A DNA stretch of 64,000 bases from Galerina marginata (GCA_023014335.1 JAECYW010000014.1:1054001-1118000), one strand, 5' to 3'; positions 32,253-45,157 are shown, counted from the stretch's first letter. The notes: a model not told the origin generated them from the sequence alone. Numbers and translations are program-made.

Positions 32253-33235
32253 CTGTACTTTACCTCCACCCAGGTATTCCACATGGAGTCCACCACTCCA
32301 CCTGAAATTAGGTGGAGTCCACATGGAGTCCATATGGATCTAGTGGAGTACACTCATTTTGGCAGATTCCACATGGAGTCCACATGGAGTCCATATAGAC
32401 TCCATGTGGACTCCACATAGACTCCACCCATTTTGCGGTCAGAGTTGACTTTGATGAAATGGGCTTAGTCAGAATCTCAAACCTGCAAAATTTTACATTC
32501 CACAGGAATTGAACCCAAGACTTCTAGTCACATAAGCCAAAGCACACAGCTCTTAACCACTAGACCATAGAGGCTTTCTTAGCCCCAAGAGAAATAGCTA
32601 TATATACCTTTGCTACTTTAAATTATTTATATAAATCATATTTATATTATCATAAGTTCAGGGTCAATAGGGTATCACCGGATTCGGAATTTCAAGGAGA
32701 TTCCAAATATATATAAATAATCACAAATATCTGATATTTGTAAGCTTATTCACCAAATATAAATACCGCGGGAACTTTTTTCCAAAAATAGTAACCATGG
32801 AGATCATTCCGAAAGTTATGTATCCATCAAAATCACATGACTAGCTGTATTCCTTGGCGAGAAAAGTGCAAAAAAGTCGCCGAAACGCGAGTCTTTCGAG
32901 ATGAATATTTATTTTATTTTATTTTTATTTTTAAAAATATTATTTATATTTGTTTATCATTATTGATTGATTACATTACCATCATATCTTATGTAATCAA
33001 CTCACAAACAATGTTTCAGTATATAAACTCCTTTATATTATATAGAGACTCCACCAACTCCACCAACTAGTCCATGTGGACTCCACACCTCCTTACGGAG
33101 TCCATGTTATTTCCATGTGGATTTTGACCACACTTTGGCAGGGCCACCAGCCAAAAAATTCATGGAGGGACTCCATACAGACTCCACCCTCCACATGGAC
33201 TCCGTACGGAAAACCTGGGTGAAGGTAAAGACCTC
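32253..33235 (-). mobile_element. 983-bp non-autonomous TIR element, inverted copy 2
   Basis: This is nearly identical in its core to the reverse complement of 6851-7822. The small length difference lies in the TCCATGTGGA word array. The CTGTAC end is at 32253 and the GAGGT end at 33235. The left flank GCCAGTCA is the reverse complement of the left flank of copy 1, whereas the right flank CAAGTTGG matches neither. Confidence 0.9.
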
Positions 33236-34241
33236 CAAGTTGGGGCAATCTGGCGCCTTGTTTATGCTCAAGCTGGCGGAGTGGAGGCGGGCCCTGAGGA
33301 AGTCGTTGCTTCGCTTCAGGGAATTGTTTGCAAGGCGGACCTTCCGCCTTTCAGGGAGCGCATCCAGTGAGTTGGATCTTAATTCACATTATTATATGTG
33401 ACAAATATTATTCAGTTCCAATGGAAAGCACCTAAAATATGTTCAGCAAAGTGTAACATTGACAGCATTCAGTGACTCTATGTTTGACGCTGTCGGGGCT
33501 AACATAGCAGAAGTCCACGCATTATTTGGACGCATCGTTGGGGCTGATCGCCTTCAAGAATGCTCGACTTATGCGACCTTTGATGGCAGTGCGGCTGTCG
33601 AAATGTCAAACAGGTATTTTACCCCAAAGAACAAAACAGGAGGTGCACCAGGAATACCCCTTGGAGAAGAAATTGATCCACACGGCCACCTTACAAAAGC
33701 AGCGGGAACTGGATACGTACACATAGAGAACAACCAGGTGTACTACTTTGAGCGCCAAGTCAAGAACGAGGACAATCACAGGTAAGTCAGCTCACATGGT
33801 TAATGGAGCGGCTGTTGATTCTGTTGTCAGATTTGTTCCTGTCGCTCCTGTTACTTTTCAAGTGGGGGACATTGTAGAGGTGCAGGTGTCGTTTGTGGTT
33901 TTTCCTCTTCGTGAGGGAAACTGAAGACCTCTATGACATTGCGAAGTATCACTCTTTTAGACAGGAGTGAAACACAGGCAAGTAGTTTATTGGGATACAA
34001 GATGGATTACTTACAGCAATCTCAGGCAGCGTCGGTTCTTAAAATCATGTCGAAAATGAAAGCGCCAGATCCAGTTTGGGTAACTCTGAAGTGCCGCGTT
34101 GGTTATTTTGATGAGGAGGTTTCAGCAACACGGGCAAAGCTGGCTCATATGGAGATCAACGCATGGATGGCGGGGGAAGAGGTAGAGAATGGGGACAAAG
34201 AAAAAGATTCGGGGGGAGAGCGTCTTGACAAAATGGATTAA
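33236..34241 (+). pseudogene. 5'-truncated, frameshifted agaric-family gene
   Basis: Coding signal begins immediately at the transposon edge (QVGAIWRLVYAQAGGVEAG). A GT-AG intron (about 33368-33416) leads to FSDSMFDAVGANIAEVHALF, then TYATFDGSAAVEMSNR and GEEIDPHGHLTK. A second intron (about 33781-33830) leads to VTFQVGDIVEVQVSFVV. The frame is lost near 33917 by what looks like a one-base deletion in GAGGGAAAC. The following frame, MTLRSITLLDRSETQ to KLAHMEINAWM, continues to the stop at 34239-34241. From general memory the VGDIVEVQVSF and LRSITLLD motifs recur in uncharacterised agaric proteins. No function is assigned. Confidence 0.65.
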
Positions 34242-35422
34242 GAAGTCTCTGAGCGGTAAAATAATTGTAAATTTTGACAGAAAGCTCAACAGCGGTGCAA
34301 ATAAAATGAACTTCTCTGAAATTATGAGTTTGGAGTAGTACATATTTTGCAGGGATACCTTGGGCCGGGTTTCAGCATTAGTAAAGTAAATTGGGAGGGA
34401 GGGGAAAGCGAAGGCAGGCTATGACATCATGGGAGGGCTAATATTAAAAAGAGTCAGACAATGTTGTCATAGAAGAAAAGCACGCTGGGTTTAATTACTA
34501 TAGAGTGCGCGCACCCGCTTGCCTAGATATATTGATACAAGGTGAGAGTTTTGCATCTGAGGTCACCTCAAGAACGAAAGCCAAAGGAAAAGGGAAGCCA
34601 AATAGTGTGAGTTGAAATCTATTTTTATCCTTAGCACATCCAGAAGAACAAAAGTGCATCCAGCCATTCTCGTTGGAATTTTTGCGAAAATTTTATATGG
34701 TTGAGATCGCCCAAGCAAGGGGATTAAGAATATGTAAAAATATAATGATATTGTCCAAGAGAATGAAATACAAAAAATAAGACAATGCGCGAAGAGTAGA
34801 TTAAGGGTGCGGAAGGGGGAAAATGGCAGGCCGGCGGGCCGGCTCGTATAGCGTGACAAGGCCCCAAAAAAACCAGCGTCCCAAACCATAAAAGAACGAG
34901 CCCTATAAATAGGACTCGTAATGTTATTAGTGCTATGATTAATGTCATGAAGACTCAGGTAGTTGTTTGCACTGATACTCATGGCTCCTGCTGGCGGTGT
35001 GCCTGCTTCTGCTCATGTCCTCTGATGCACAAGTCCCTAGGGCAATCAGCTCATTCGTGTCTTGTGGTACATTGTGCAGGTGTCAGCCAACCCATATGCC
35101 ATGATACATTGTATAACTGTTAGCTGTGTCCGTTGGAACAGTAGCCCTCAGTACAATGGTATAATCAGCTGTACAGTAGTATACAGTACATTGTTACTAG
35201 GGTATGTGTGGGTTGGACCTCAAAAGTTGACAGTAGACTATGCAGTCTTGGTCTCCAATTAAAGTTCTTCAAGCTACAAAAAAGAGTTTCAAATGTCAGT
35301 GTCCTTATTTAAAGCTTATTTTGAAAAATATCACTAATGGTCTATGTCTGTTATGTTTAACTACTATTAACTAGATGGGTGTCAGCAAAATTTCCTACAT
35401 AAAAAATATCACATAAAGAGTA
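34242..35422. other. AT-rich intergenic DNA
   Basis: No gene is supported. An inverted repeat (ACGAGCCCTATAAATAGGACTCGT with one internal mismatch) lies around 34896-34919. From about 35060 to 35230 short words TACATTGT, TACAATGG and TACAGTA recur, like a small subterminal array without a recognised partner. Confidence 0.5.
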
Positions 35423-38400
35423 CTAAACTGGTATTTTCTGTCTGATTTCTAGCTCTTGAACCTGGAGCTCCTCTGCTTCTTTCCACATTTCCAGGTTCTT
35501 ATATACCACTGCTAGATTGCCCATGCTTAAAAGTGTGTCTGGATGCTCTGGGCCTAGCACTCTCTTCCTGACCTCCAATACTTGAACCTCTAGCTGTTCT
35601 GCTTCTTTCCTCTTTCCTAGATTACTGTATGTCACTGCTAAATTGCCCATGCTTAAAAGTGTATCTGGATGCTCTGGACCCAGCACCCTTTTTCTGATCT
35701 TCAGCACTTGAACCTCTAGCTCTTCTGCTTCTTTCCATCTTCCTAGATCACTGTATGTTCTTGCCAGATTGCCCATGCTTAAAAGTGTATCTGGGTGTTC
35801 TGGACCTAGCATTCTTTTTCTGATCTCCAGCACTTGAACCTCTAGCTCTTCTGCTTCTTTCCACCTTCCTAGATGATAATATGTTGATGCTAGATTGCTC
35901 ATGCTTAAAAGTGTATTTGGATGCTCTAGACCTAGCATCCTTTTTCTGATCTCCAGCACTTGAACCTCTAGCTCTTCTGCTTCTTTCCACTTTTCTAGAT
36001 CATTGTATGTACTTGCCAGATTGCCCATGCTTAAAAGTGTATCTGGATGCTCTAAACCTAGCATTCTTTTTCTGATCTCCAGCACTTGAACCTTCAGCTC
36101 TTCTGCTTCTTTCCACTTTCCTAGATCACTGTATGTTGATGCCAGATTGCTCATGCTTAAAAGTATATCTGGGTGTTCTGGACCTAGCACTCTCTTTCTG
36201 ATCTTCAGCACTTGAACCTCTAGCTCTTCTGCTTCTTTCCATCTTCCTAGATCACTGTATATTGATGCCAGATTGCTCATGCTTAAAAGTATATCTGGGT
36301 GTTCTGGACCTAGCACTCTCTTTCTGATCTTCAGCACTTGAACCTCTAGCTCTTCTGCTTCTTTCCATCTTCCTAGATCACTGTATATTGATGCTAGATT
36401 GCCCAAGCTTAAAAGTGTATCTGGGTGCTCTAAACCTAGGATTCTTTTTCTGATCCCCAGCACTTGAACATTTAGCTCTTCTGCTTCTTTCCACTTTCCT
36501 AGATCACTGTATGTTAAAGCCAGATTGCTCATGCTTAAAAGTGTATCTGGGTGTTCTGGACCTAGCACTCTTTTCCTGATCTCCAGCACTTGAACCTTTA
36601 GCTCTTCTGCTTCTTTCCACCTTCCTAGATCACTGTATGTTGATGCCAGATTGCTCATGCTTAAAAGTGTATCTGGGTGTTCTGGACCTAGCACTCTTTT
36701 CCTGATCTCCAGCACTTGAACCTTTAGCTCTTCTGCTTCTTTCCACTTTCCTAGATCACTGTATGTTGCTGCTAGATTGCCCATGCCTAAAAGTGTATCT
36801 GGGTGTTCTAGACCTAGCACTCTTTTCCTGATCTCCAGCACTTGAACCTTTAGCTCTTCTGCTTCTTTCCATCTTCCTAGATCATGGTATATTGATGCCA
36901 GATTGCCCATGCTTGAAAGTGTAGCTGGGTGCTCTAAGCCTAGCATTGTTCTTCTGATCTCCAGCACTTGAACATTTAGCTCTTCAGCTTCTTTCCATCT
37001 TCCTAGATCACTGTATGTTAAAGCCAGATTGTTCATATTTAAAAGTGTATCTGGGTGTTCTGGACCTAGCACTCTTTTCCTGATCTCCAGCACTTGAACA
37101 TTTAGCTCTTCTGCTTCTTTCCACCTTCCTAGATCACTGTATGTTGCTGCTAGATTGCCCATGCCTAAAAGTGTATCTGGGTGTTCTGGACCTAGCACTT
37201 TCTTTCTGATCTCCAGCACTTGAACCTCTAGCTCTTTTGCTTCTTTCCACTTTTCTAGATCACTGTATGTTCCTGCCAGATTGCTCATGCTTAAAAGTGT
37301 ATTTGGGTGTTCTGGACCTAGCATTCTTTTTCTGATCTCCAGCACTTGAACCTCTAGCTCTTCTGCTTCTTTCCATCTTCCTAGATCACTGTATGTTCTT
37401 GCCAGATTGCCCATGTTTAAAAGTGTATCTGGGTGTTCTGGACCTAGCACTCTCTTTCTGATCCCCAGCACTTGAATATCTAGCTCTTCTGCTTCTTTCC
37501 ACATCCCTAGATCATTGTATGTTGATGCTAGGTTACCCATGCTCAAAAGTGTATCTGGGTGTTCTAGACCTAGCACTTTCTTTCTGATCTCCAGCACTTG
37601 AACCTCTAGCTCTTTTGCTTCTTTCCACCTTCCTTGATCACTGTATGTTCTTGCTAGATTGCCCATGCTTGAAAGTGTATCTGGATGCTTTAGACCTAGC
37701 ATCCTTTTCCTAAACACCAGCACTTGAAGGTCTAGCCCCTCAGCATCTTTCCAATTTCCATTTTCCTGTAACACCCTTGCAAGCCTTGTGTACTCTCTAG
37801 CAATGTACACATTTACAATGCCTGTCTGGGGACTATTCTGATTATTAGCCTGAATATGTGGAACAAGGCTTTGGCAGGATATATAATCCCAATTATCATC
37901 GTCCAATGGAATTGACCAACACAACAGTGTTCTTGCCCTCTGAGAGTTCACTGATTGATTAAAAAATGGCATTCTGTCCTGACTCCATGCATGCACCAAT
38001 GGATGTACTGAATATATATGACCAGATAGACTTTTCTTGATCAGGGAGAATGATAGTAGAAGTTGAATTCCGGTTTGAAAATCAAATTCATTCCAGATAT
38101 CATCCTGACCCCCAAGAAATCTCTTTAACTTTTTGTCAATTTTCTGAATTCCAATGTCCAAGTGATATGAAGAAGGATGAAACCATTTAGCACCTAAATT
38201 TTTAATTCTTTTCAGATATTTTTTAGATAGCTGAAGAAATCCTCCTCCTGCATGATAATCTCTAAAGCCTTTAGCAGCATTTATAAATATGCTTCTATCA
38301 ATGTTTGTATGATGCAAAAATGCAAAAATTTCAAGAATGAAAATTGCATTCTGTGCAGCTTGAATTTGAACAGAGTTCAATTTGGAGTCCTTTCTAGCTC

Positions 38401-39436
38401 TTGACTCAATCTCCTTAAATGACAGTTCCCAGGTGCCATACACTGTTCTATTATACTCTGATACTCCAGTTAATGTAGAATCAGATAATAACTCCTGACG
38501 CTTTTGGGAGTACAGATGAAGATAGTCATCAATATTACAAAGCCCAGATACAATAGCAGCACCTGCTTGATCAACAGCAAGAGGCAGACAACAGAGCTCA
38601 GTTACAATCTTTCTTGCAGATTCTTTCACAAGCTGATCAGATTGATCTAGACCTCCACTAGCTTTCAAGAGCAGGGAAATAGCATCCTGTTCTTCCATGT
38701 CATGGATCTCCAAAGCATTCTCAAACTGTGTAAGACGACCCAGAGCTTTGTTCCGACTGGTAATCAGAACATTACCCTTGAGCCCAGGTGGAAGAAATTT
38801 TTCAACCACCTCTGGGGCACCATCAGCATTATCAAATACAATCAGCCATTCATCAGGAAGATAGGCCATCCACTGAAGGACAGCATGAGGTGAGCCATCA
38901 AGGTCAGCTAATCTAGCACTTGGATGATTGGAAATTCCTTTCAGGCTCTCGGTGATTGTATCAGCGGAAGATGCATCAACCCAGAATATGTGAGAGAACC
39001 TAGAATCAATGATGGTTGGTCAGGCTTCAGGACATTATTCATTGTGAACTGAGGTGTAAACGCACACATCCTCCATCTCCTCCGTGAATTTCAGGCAGAT
39101 CTGGGTCTTTCCGATGCCGCCCATTCCGTACAATAAGAAGGAGCGCCGGTTCAGTGGTTCACCAGCGGCACGAAGCCCAAAGTGGTTTTTGAGCCTATCC
39201 ACCAGGTCCCTTCGTCCTGTGAAAAGGGTACTGGAGTTGGGTTTCTGAGGGACTGGGAGCACATCCGCCGGGTTTCCATTGTCAACGCGAACATTGACGA
39301 AGGTGTTGTTGATCTAGAGGTAATTTGTTGGCAACGGGTCTTGATAAGCTTTCGTGGAAGTGGAACTTACGGCAGTAAAAGTGCCACCGCTGACGGTAAC
39401 ATCGTGCGCGCCTGCAAAAAAGGTTTGGTTGTTCAT
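35423..39436 (-). CDS. STAND/NLR protein: NB-ARC ATPase plus 18 near-identical TPRs
   Basis: Three exons (39436-39371, 39313-39066, 38999-35423) join in frame to about 1296 residues. The N-terminal 22 residues carry FFAGAHDVTVSGGTFTA, a short GG-containing motif common at the start of basidiomycete STAND proteins. The NB-ARC part has a P-loop (YGMGGIGKTQ), Walker B (WLIVFDNADG) and a TSRNKALG sensor-like stretch. A helical middle follows. The C-terminus is a run of 18 kinesin-light-chain-like TPRs, each 42 residues, with pattern LGPEHPDTLLSMGNLA and YSDLGRWKEAEELEVQVLEI. NLRs sense ligands through the repeats and oligomerise through the NTPase. In fungi several control allorecognition and cell death (known for other members). 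The intron 2 donor GTGCGT is chosen to keep frame. Confidence 0.9.
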
Positions 39437-42400
39437 AGTGAAGATTGGATGCTTGTACTGTGGTGGAGAGAAGCGAAGGGATGGAAATCGGATTGCCTGG
39501 GAACGCCGACAAGCACAGCCTTGAGTCACGAATCCTGGGCGCTGAGCGCTGATCCACAGATCGGGAAGTCCCCCAAGTCCGCGATCATCATCACCAGTCG
39601 CGTTTCGCCTCATTGCTCGGAAATCTCAACACAGAGCCAACAGGCCACCGGAATGCTCTTATCTCCTCTTATCGTTCACTCTCCTCTGCGACACAGGTCG
39701 CTAACAACCTACAGGCGCTATCCGATCTTCTAACTTCGACTCTGTTCCGACGAACTCGAGAGGCTTGGGCCCTATTATGCTGATTATGACGAAATCTTGG
39801 TAAGTAGCCCACAGTGTCTCTCGTGATGCATACAACTTACTGGAGACTAGATCTTCGCCCTTTCGGATCGCGTTAGCAATCGAGGTGGATTCCGCGCATC
39901 ATGAGAGGGATGAAGAGTCTTCGGAATCGTTGCTTTCATCCCCTTCGCGTCTGTCTCACACCTTCGACATGACGTCCCGTCAGGGAACGGCATCTTTCAA
40001 CTGGTTCTTCGTTCGCCAGCAAGCCACTGGAGAGTATTAAGCGAACGAAGGCCGTTGGGGTGTCGGCGGCATGCGTGATGTTTTGGCAATGGTGAACAAC
40101 AACTCTCATCGAAACCCGTTGTCTTCCTCGCATAACCTTCTAGTGTCGGGTTCGTATTCTATTGGTTTATCTTGCTGTCCGTGCTTATCATACATGTCTG
40201 CTTGGTCTCCGGCGGATGGTTCGTGAAACTCAAGTAAGCAGTCTTCGTGTCGTATGCTTTCTCACTGTCGTCTAACAACTTTCTGTAGCTTACGACAACA
40301 ACAAATGTAATAAAATCCAGCCAATTCATATCCTAAGGCTCCGGTACGTTCTCTACTCGACATTTTTTCAATTTTGTCACGAATTCACGAAGCCCTCTAG
40401 CCATTGCAAGCTTCGTTCTCTCATCGCGTCTCGACTCCCAACTTTGGCTCGTCCGTGGAGGGATATACTGCGACAGGTGGTTGAGGCTTTGGGACGACGG
40501 TTTGGTTCTTGCGTAAGTATTCTAGTCCTGCATGTCCCGCTGATCATCCTAACCCCCTTTCTATATCCTGTAGGCGCCTTCCTCTAAGCTTTGTTTCGCT
40601 CTCCGGAAAGATGGAACTAGGATTTCTGGCTGCGGCCTTAATAATCAATCGCCTCACCAACTCCTACCCGTGTACTCACAGCACAACGTCGACATCTCTG
40701 TTTCTGCCAATCGCCCTGTCAACGCCTTCCCAATCGTTCGTCGACTTCGCGACCCACATAGCTATTCGATTCACACCTGTTACGTGGCATCAGGCACCAG
40801 GCGATCGCACAAGTTCACTCTCGCAATTACGCTACTACCTCGCACGGAGGACCTAGCCGGGTCCATCGATATTCGCCTCGACGAGCTGTCGCAACGAATC
40901 CCGCTGTCATCGTCGCCTTCTGCTTCTCGTTCCATTGACAGTCGAGCCGTCGTCCTCGAATCGCCAATAAACCCCACGCTATTGTTCTCTAGGAGTCAGT
41001 GTAACGTAGCGTAGGCACCTCCAGCAAATACATCGACCTTGCCACATCGACCTTGCCGACACTGTCGTCTATCACACCCCATCTCCACCTTTTTCACGTT
41101 GAGCGTCCAGGCAGTATAATCACTATTCCGACCGCCCTCTCCTTCCTTAGCTTCTAGCCGGTGCATTGGCGAATGAAACAGCAATATATATTCCATTTCC
41201 GTCCGCCGATTCTTCCGAATTCAATCTTTGCCATGTTTTGTTTTTTGTGCATACAGAGGCACTTAGCCTCCTTTCAACCGCGCTTACCTCAATGCTCGCA
41301 TGTCCGACCTTTTTTTTCTCCTCAACATCCCCTTAAGTTCAAAATCTGACCAAACCTCGAGACGGTAGCCGATTTTTGACGCTCGTTTCGGTTGAAAACT
41401 TCAAGAACCTGCTCGCTTGGCGTGGCGGAGCAGTACACCTACCACCTGACCATCATCCGTTCTGCTGGTGACATTTCTATCTCACAAAAGCTGTCTAGTC
41501 TAAACACAGTCCATGAGGTAAGTTTTTCTCGTTATCTTTCTTGATATTCAGTTTCATTCAATGCTATCTAGGCTAGTCGACTACGATCCCGATAGATATG
41601 GCTTCGACTGACTTCGATTGCCTCATGGATTTCGAATTCTTTGCGGCTCGTCTGCACCATTCGAAGTAGACGCGCTTGTGCCAGTAGTAGCCGGAGAAAG
41701 AAGAAAATGTGCACCTGAACCTTTTCGTTCTTTAGCTCTGAAAATAAATTGAAGTTTGAAATACAACGAACCTCAGCGAAGAACAGGAGTAAGCCGGCAA
41801 AGGAGCGAATGGGGCGATCTGGGATGATCGCGAAGACAACTCGAATGTCGACGAGTGTGCTGCATTATTGACGCAATACCACCAGGCCCGCCATCATGCA
41901 ACGCCAACCACCGAAAACCGAGCCCCGTTCCATCCAACGGCATGCACATTATCCATTCATCACTCATGAAAACAGTGTGGATAATCCATCCAGTCTACAC
42001 CGCATATATTCACCTAAATGTAAGGACTGAACCTGGGCGGCCTTCTGCAACGTTCTGAGAGCACCGAACAGGTTGAAGAACGGGTCCATGCCACCTGCTC
42101 GTTGTGAGCGCGCTTGCTGGTCCCAGTTCTCGACGGTCGTCACTGCTTTGCCTACGAAATGGCAAAGGGCGTTAGTCAACGTAAAACAGGATCGCAGGAG
42201 GAGGATAGCCACGGAGAGACGGACTTGACGAAGGAAAAGCGACGGCCGTCGCACATACTCTACACCCTTCCACCCAAGAACCTCAGCCGAATACGACAGA
42301 ATACGACGGTCCCTCCTCCCTAGTCGGACCACCAGCCTCATTGGGCCACACTTCCGCGAAATGTTCCACTCAAACCGGCCACCCCCAACATGTTATTATG

Positions 42401-42845
42401 CCAACGTTGGACATGGCCAACGATATAGACGACTGCCCATGTAGCCACCCCCGTCCGTTGTCCGTCGACCCTCCTCATCCCGTCCACCTGCCCCTGCATC
42501 GTCCGTCCGCCTTCTCACTCCCTTATTCTCGTCCACCATCCAATCTACGCATACATCCCATCCAAGCATCCGATACCCGCTGATACCTCCAACACGGATC
42601 CCGCTCCATCTCTCTCTGCCCAGCCGTCGGCGTTCTTTATCTCCGTAGCTGCGCTATTCATATCTACTCTCGCCCCTCCTCACCCGCTCGACCACCCCAT
42701 CTGCACCTTCGACATGTTGACCCCGATGGTCCGCAGGTTCACGGCTCGTTAAGCCTGCTTTATATTGGGCCGTATCCATCGATGCCTAGTACTTATTTAC
42801 CATGTCCGCAAAGCGAAAAGGCGCCTATTATATTGTCAACCGGCT
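39437..42845. other. long stretch without a supported gene
   Basis: Codon-like stretches exist on the + strand. One around 40390-41010 can be spliced over GTAAGT-TAG at about 40513-40574 to give a frame with IASRLPTLARPWRDILRQ and VDISVSANRPVNAFPIV, ending in a stop near 41012. I recognise no family and cannot fix a start, so it is not called. The region 41020-42845 is pyrimidine-rich and shows nothing convincing. Confidence 0.4.
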
Positions 42846-45157
42846 CTACAGCGGAAAATGAACCATCAGTGTCTGTGTGAGCTCTAGCACCGCTCCATAT
42901 AATTCTCGTTCTTCTGCAGTCATACTTGACATCAAAACGGCTTGGTCGTTCGTACCCGATGACATCGTTGAAACCGAATTAGGGAACGGCTTTCCAATGA
43001 CTTCGCACACCGTTCCAGGAGGAGGGAGCGTCCCGTCCTCGAAATATTTTCTGACGTACTGCTGGGTGCAGACAGAGGGCGCGGAGACGGAACAGTGCTG
43101 TATGTACCATACGGTCAAATGAATAGGACGGATGATGATAATATAATCACTCACTCCTGATGAATTTTGTTGGAGGACAACCGATCCTTCGAAGCCTCGA
43201 GACATGTTCTTAGCTCTAAACATATGGGATGTATGAGCCAATGCCGAACGCGAAAATGAAGAAGAACTTACGCCCATAATGGGGTTACCGGGTCTACAAC
43301 AATGCGTACAGTTAATATTATAAAACTCGCAGAAAGGGAGGAAAGTAGTAGTCTCGAACCTGCTGTATTTCCAATCAAAAGAATTGGGTGGCTAGTCTTA
43401 GCCTCGAAAGGACCTTAACGACAACATACTTATGAGAATGCATTTGAAAAGGTATTGACAGACCATGATACCTCGGAATTGCGCCTTCGGCAATTTAGGC
43501 CAACCCCTTAGACGAATCGTCAGTTCGTGTAATGTCAAGAGTGAATATAAAATACATACGCGCAGTTTATCCTGATTGCAGACCACACCTCCCCCCACTG
43601 TGACACTTCCATCATCCGCTCGAGGTGTTCTTCCGCCGAGGACAGGTCACTCGGGACGACCTCGCCGTCATTGCAAAGAAGAGCCAATGAAGCGTCTTCA
43701 ACGGTGCCGAATGACGGCGCCTTCTGGTCGCATGCGCATTCGAAGGGGGGAGCCCTGAATAGAGAGAAGAGCATGCTGCCATCGCCAGCTGCCAATTCCG
43801 CCAGTCCCTGCGCGAGGATAGGGAACATGCGGAATGGGGCGTAAAGGGATTGGAATACTGTCATTCGTAGCTTTGAGTAGTCCAGTATGCCGTAGGCCGA
43901 CCCGACTTTAACGGGTACTGGGCGAGAGCGAATAGACTCGAAGAGGGATGTCAAGTTTTTTTGTATGTCGTCTGCGGAAGGAGCCCAGAACTGGCAGATT
44001 TCTGGTCCGGCTTCCAAGCATCCAGTGAAGAAACTGTTCAACACTTTGTCGGTGTCGATCAAGCTTGTCGAAAATCGGTCTGCTAGGTGATGTAAGTTTG
44101 CATGTCTGTTTTTCTATGAGTTGAGTGTTTCAAGGCCTACCTGAATAGTAGTCTTCGGCGTCGGCAACGCCGTCGATGACCATACGTTCGATTTTATCCT
44201 GAGCAAATAAGGTTCAATCCTAACGAGTTGAGGCAGCTTGCTCACAGGAAAGATAGAGGCGAACGTAGCTCCCAGAATGGTTCCGTACCTTGTCCGGAGG
44301 AATCAAAAAAAAAAGAACGAGAAGCAAATGAAACCTACTCACGAAAAGCCCCAAAACTGCAGCTTAGATCTCCCATGCGCCTCGACAATACGCAGCATAT
44401 CCCGAGCAGTTTGGTCCGTATTCATATGCTTGAGATACCCATCATCCGTTCCAGCCGCTAACTCCCCGATGACCTGTCCGCGCGCCCAGGTGCGAGCGAC
44501 GCCCTCATCAGAGTTATTCACGACAGCCACTGTTGCGAAATCCCAAAGCGCGCGTTCGGCGTCGGTTTTGAAGAATGATATTCGCGGTGTGGACCTTCCG
44601 ATGCCACGAGGATCGAATCCGACAACGTCGAACTGCGGACCCACAATCGTGCTGAGGCTGTTTCCAGTCGGGCCCAAGACCATGTCTACCCCGCTGCCCC
44701 CAGGTCCTCCGGGATTGATGAGGATAGGTCCTCGATAACGCTGAGGGTCTTTTGAGAAGACGGATGGCAACCGTACGAGGGCGATCACTGCGTCATCGCC
44801 TTCTGGGTTGGAGTGGTTGAGGGGAACCTAAGGAATATTAATTTGTGGGCGCACAGGCTATAGCGAGAAACACGGTAGCTTATAATCACCGTAAGTCTGG
44901 CGCATTGACGTTCAACGGCACAGTCCTGCCAAACGAGTTTCTTACTTGGAGGAATCTGCGCAGGGTTTGAGTCGAATCTTAACATCTAACTAAGAAGTAC
45001 GAACCTGATCCCAACGAATTGTATCCTGGTCAACGACAGTCCCAGTAAAAGTCTGGACATCGGGAACGGTCCTCCAATCCGTAGGGACACGTAAAAACAC
45101 AAAAATCCCAAGCAAACTGCAAGCTGCTATGAACGCGGTAGACCTTTTTGGAGGCAT
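42846..45157 (-). CDS. TAP-like alpha/beta hydrolase (tripeptidyl aminopeptidase type)
   Basis: The start ATG at 45157 gives MPPKRSTAFIAAC followed by LLGIFVFL, a signal anchor. Several short introns are needed. The hydrolase core has RGPILINPGGPGGSG (oxyanion loop) and FDVVGFDPRGIGRS. The nucleophile elbow is FWGFSYGTILGA, split by an intron at about 44270-44342. The C-terminal TAP-like domain contains FEGSVVLQQNSSG and GHCSVSAPSVCTQQYVRKYF and ends MVHFPL before TAG at 42846-42848. Family members are secreted or membrane-anchored serine hydrolases that trim peptides or act on small esters. The substrate is not predictable. The middle exons around 43300-43600 are uncertain. Confidence 0.8.

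Noticed and set aside
7823..33368. One host gene split by the transposon pair (7823 side and 33236 side)
   Set aside because: Frames and flanks do not join, the expected target duplication is absent, and the two parts look like different families.
34563..34982. Membrane protein on the minus strand
   Set aside because: Hydrophobic composition comes from T-rich DNA; no conserved motif or neighbouring exons.
35748..35990. Short Arg/Ser-rich protein
   Set aside because: Out-of-frame reading of the NLR repeats.
35700..37700. CRISPR-like array
   Set aside because: The regular 126-bp periodicity is the coding repeat of the TPR domain in a eukaryotic gene, with no unique spacers.
39540..41012. Multi-exon + strand gene upstream of the NLR
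   Set aside because: Some codon-like stretches, but no start, no recognised domain and inconsistent splice phases.
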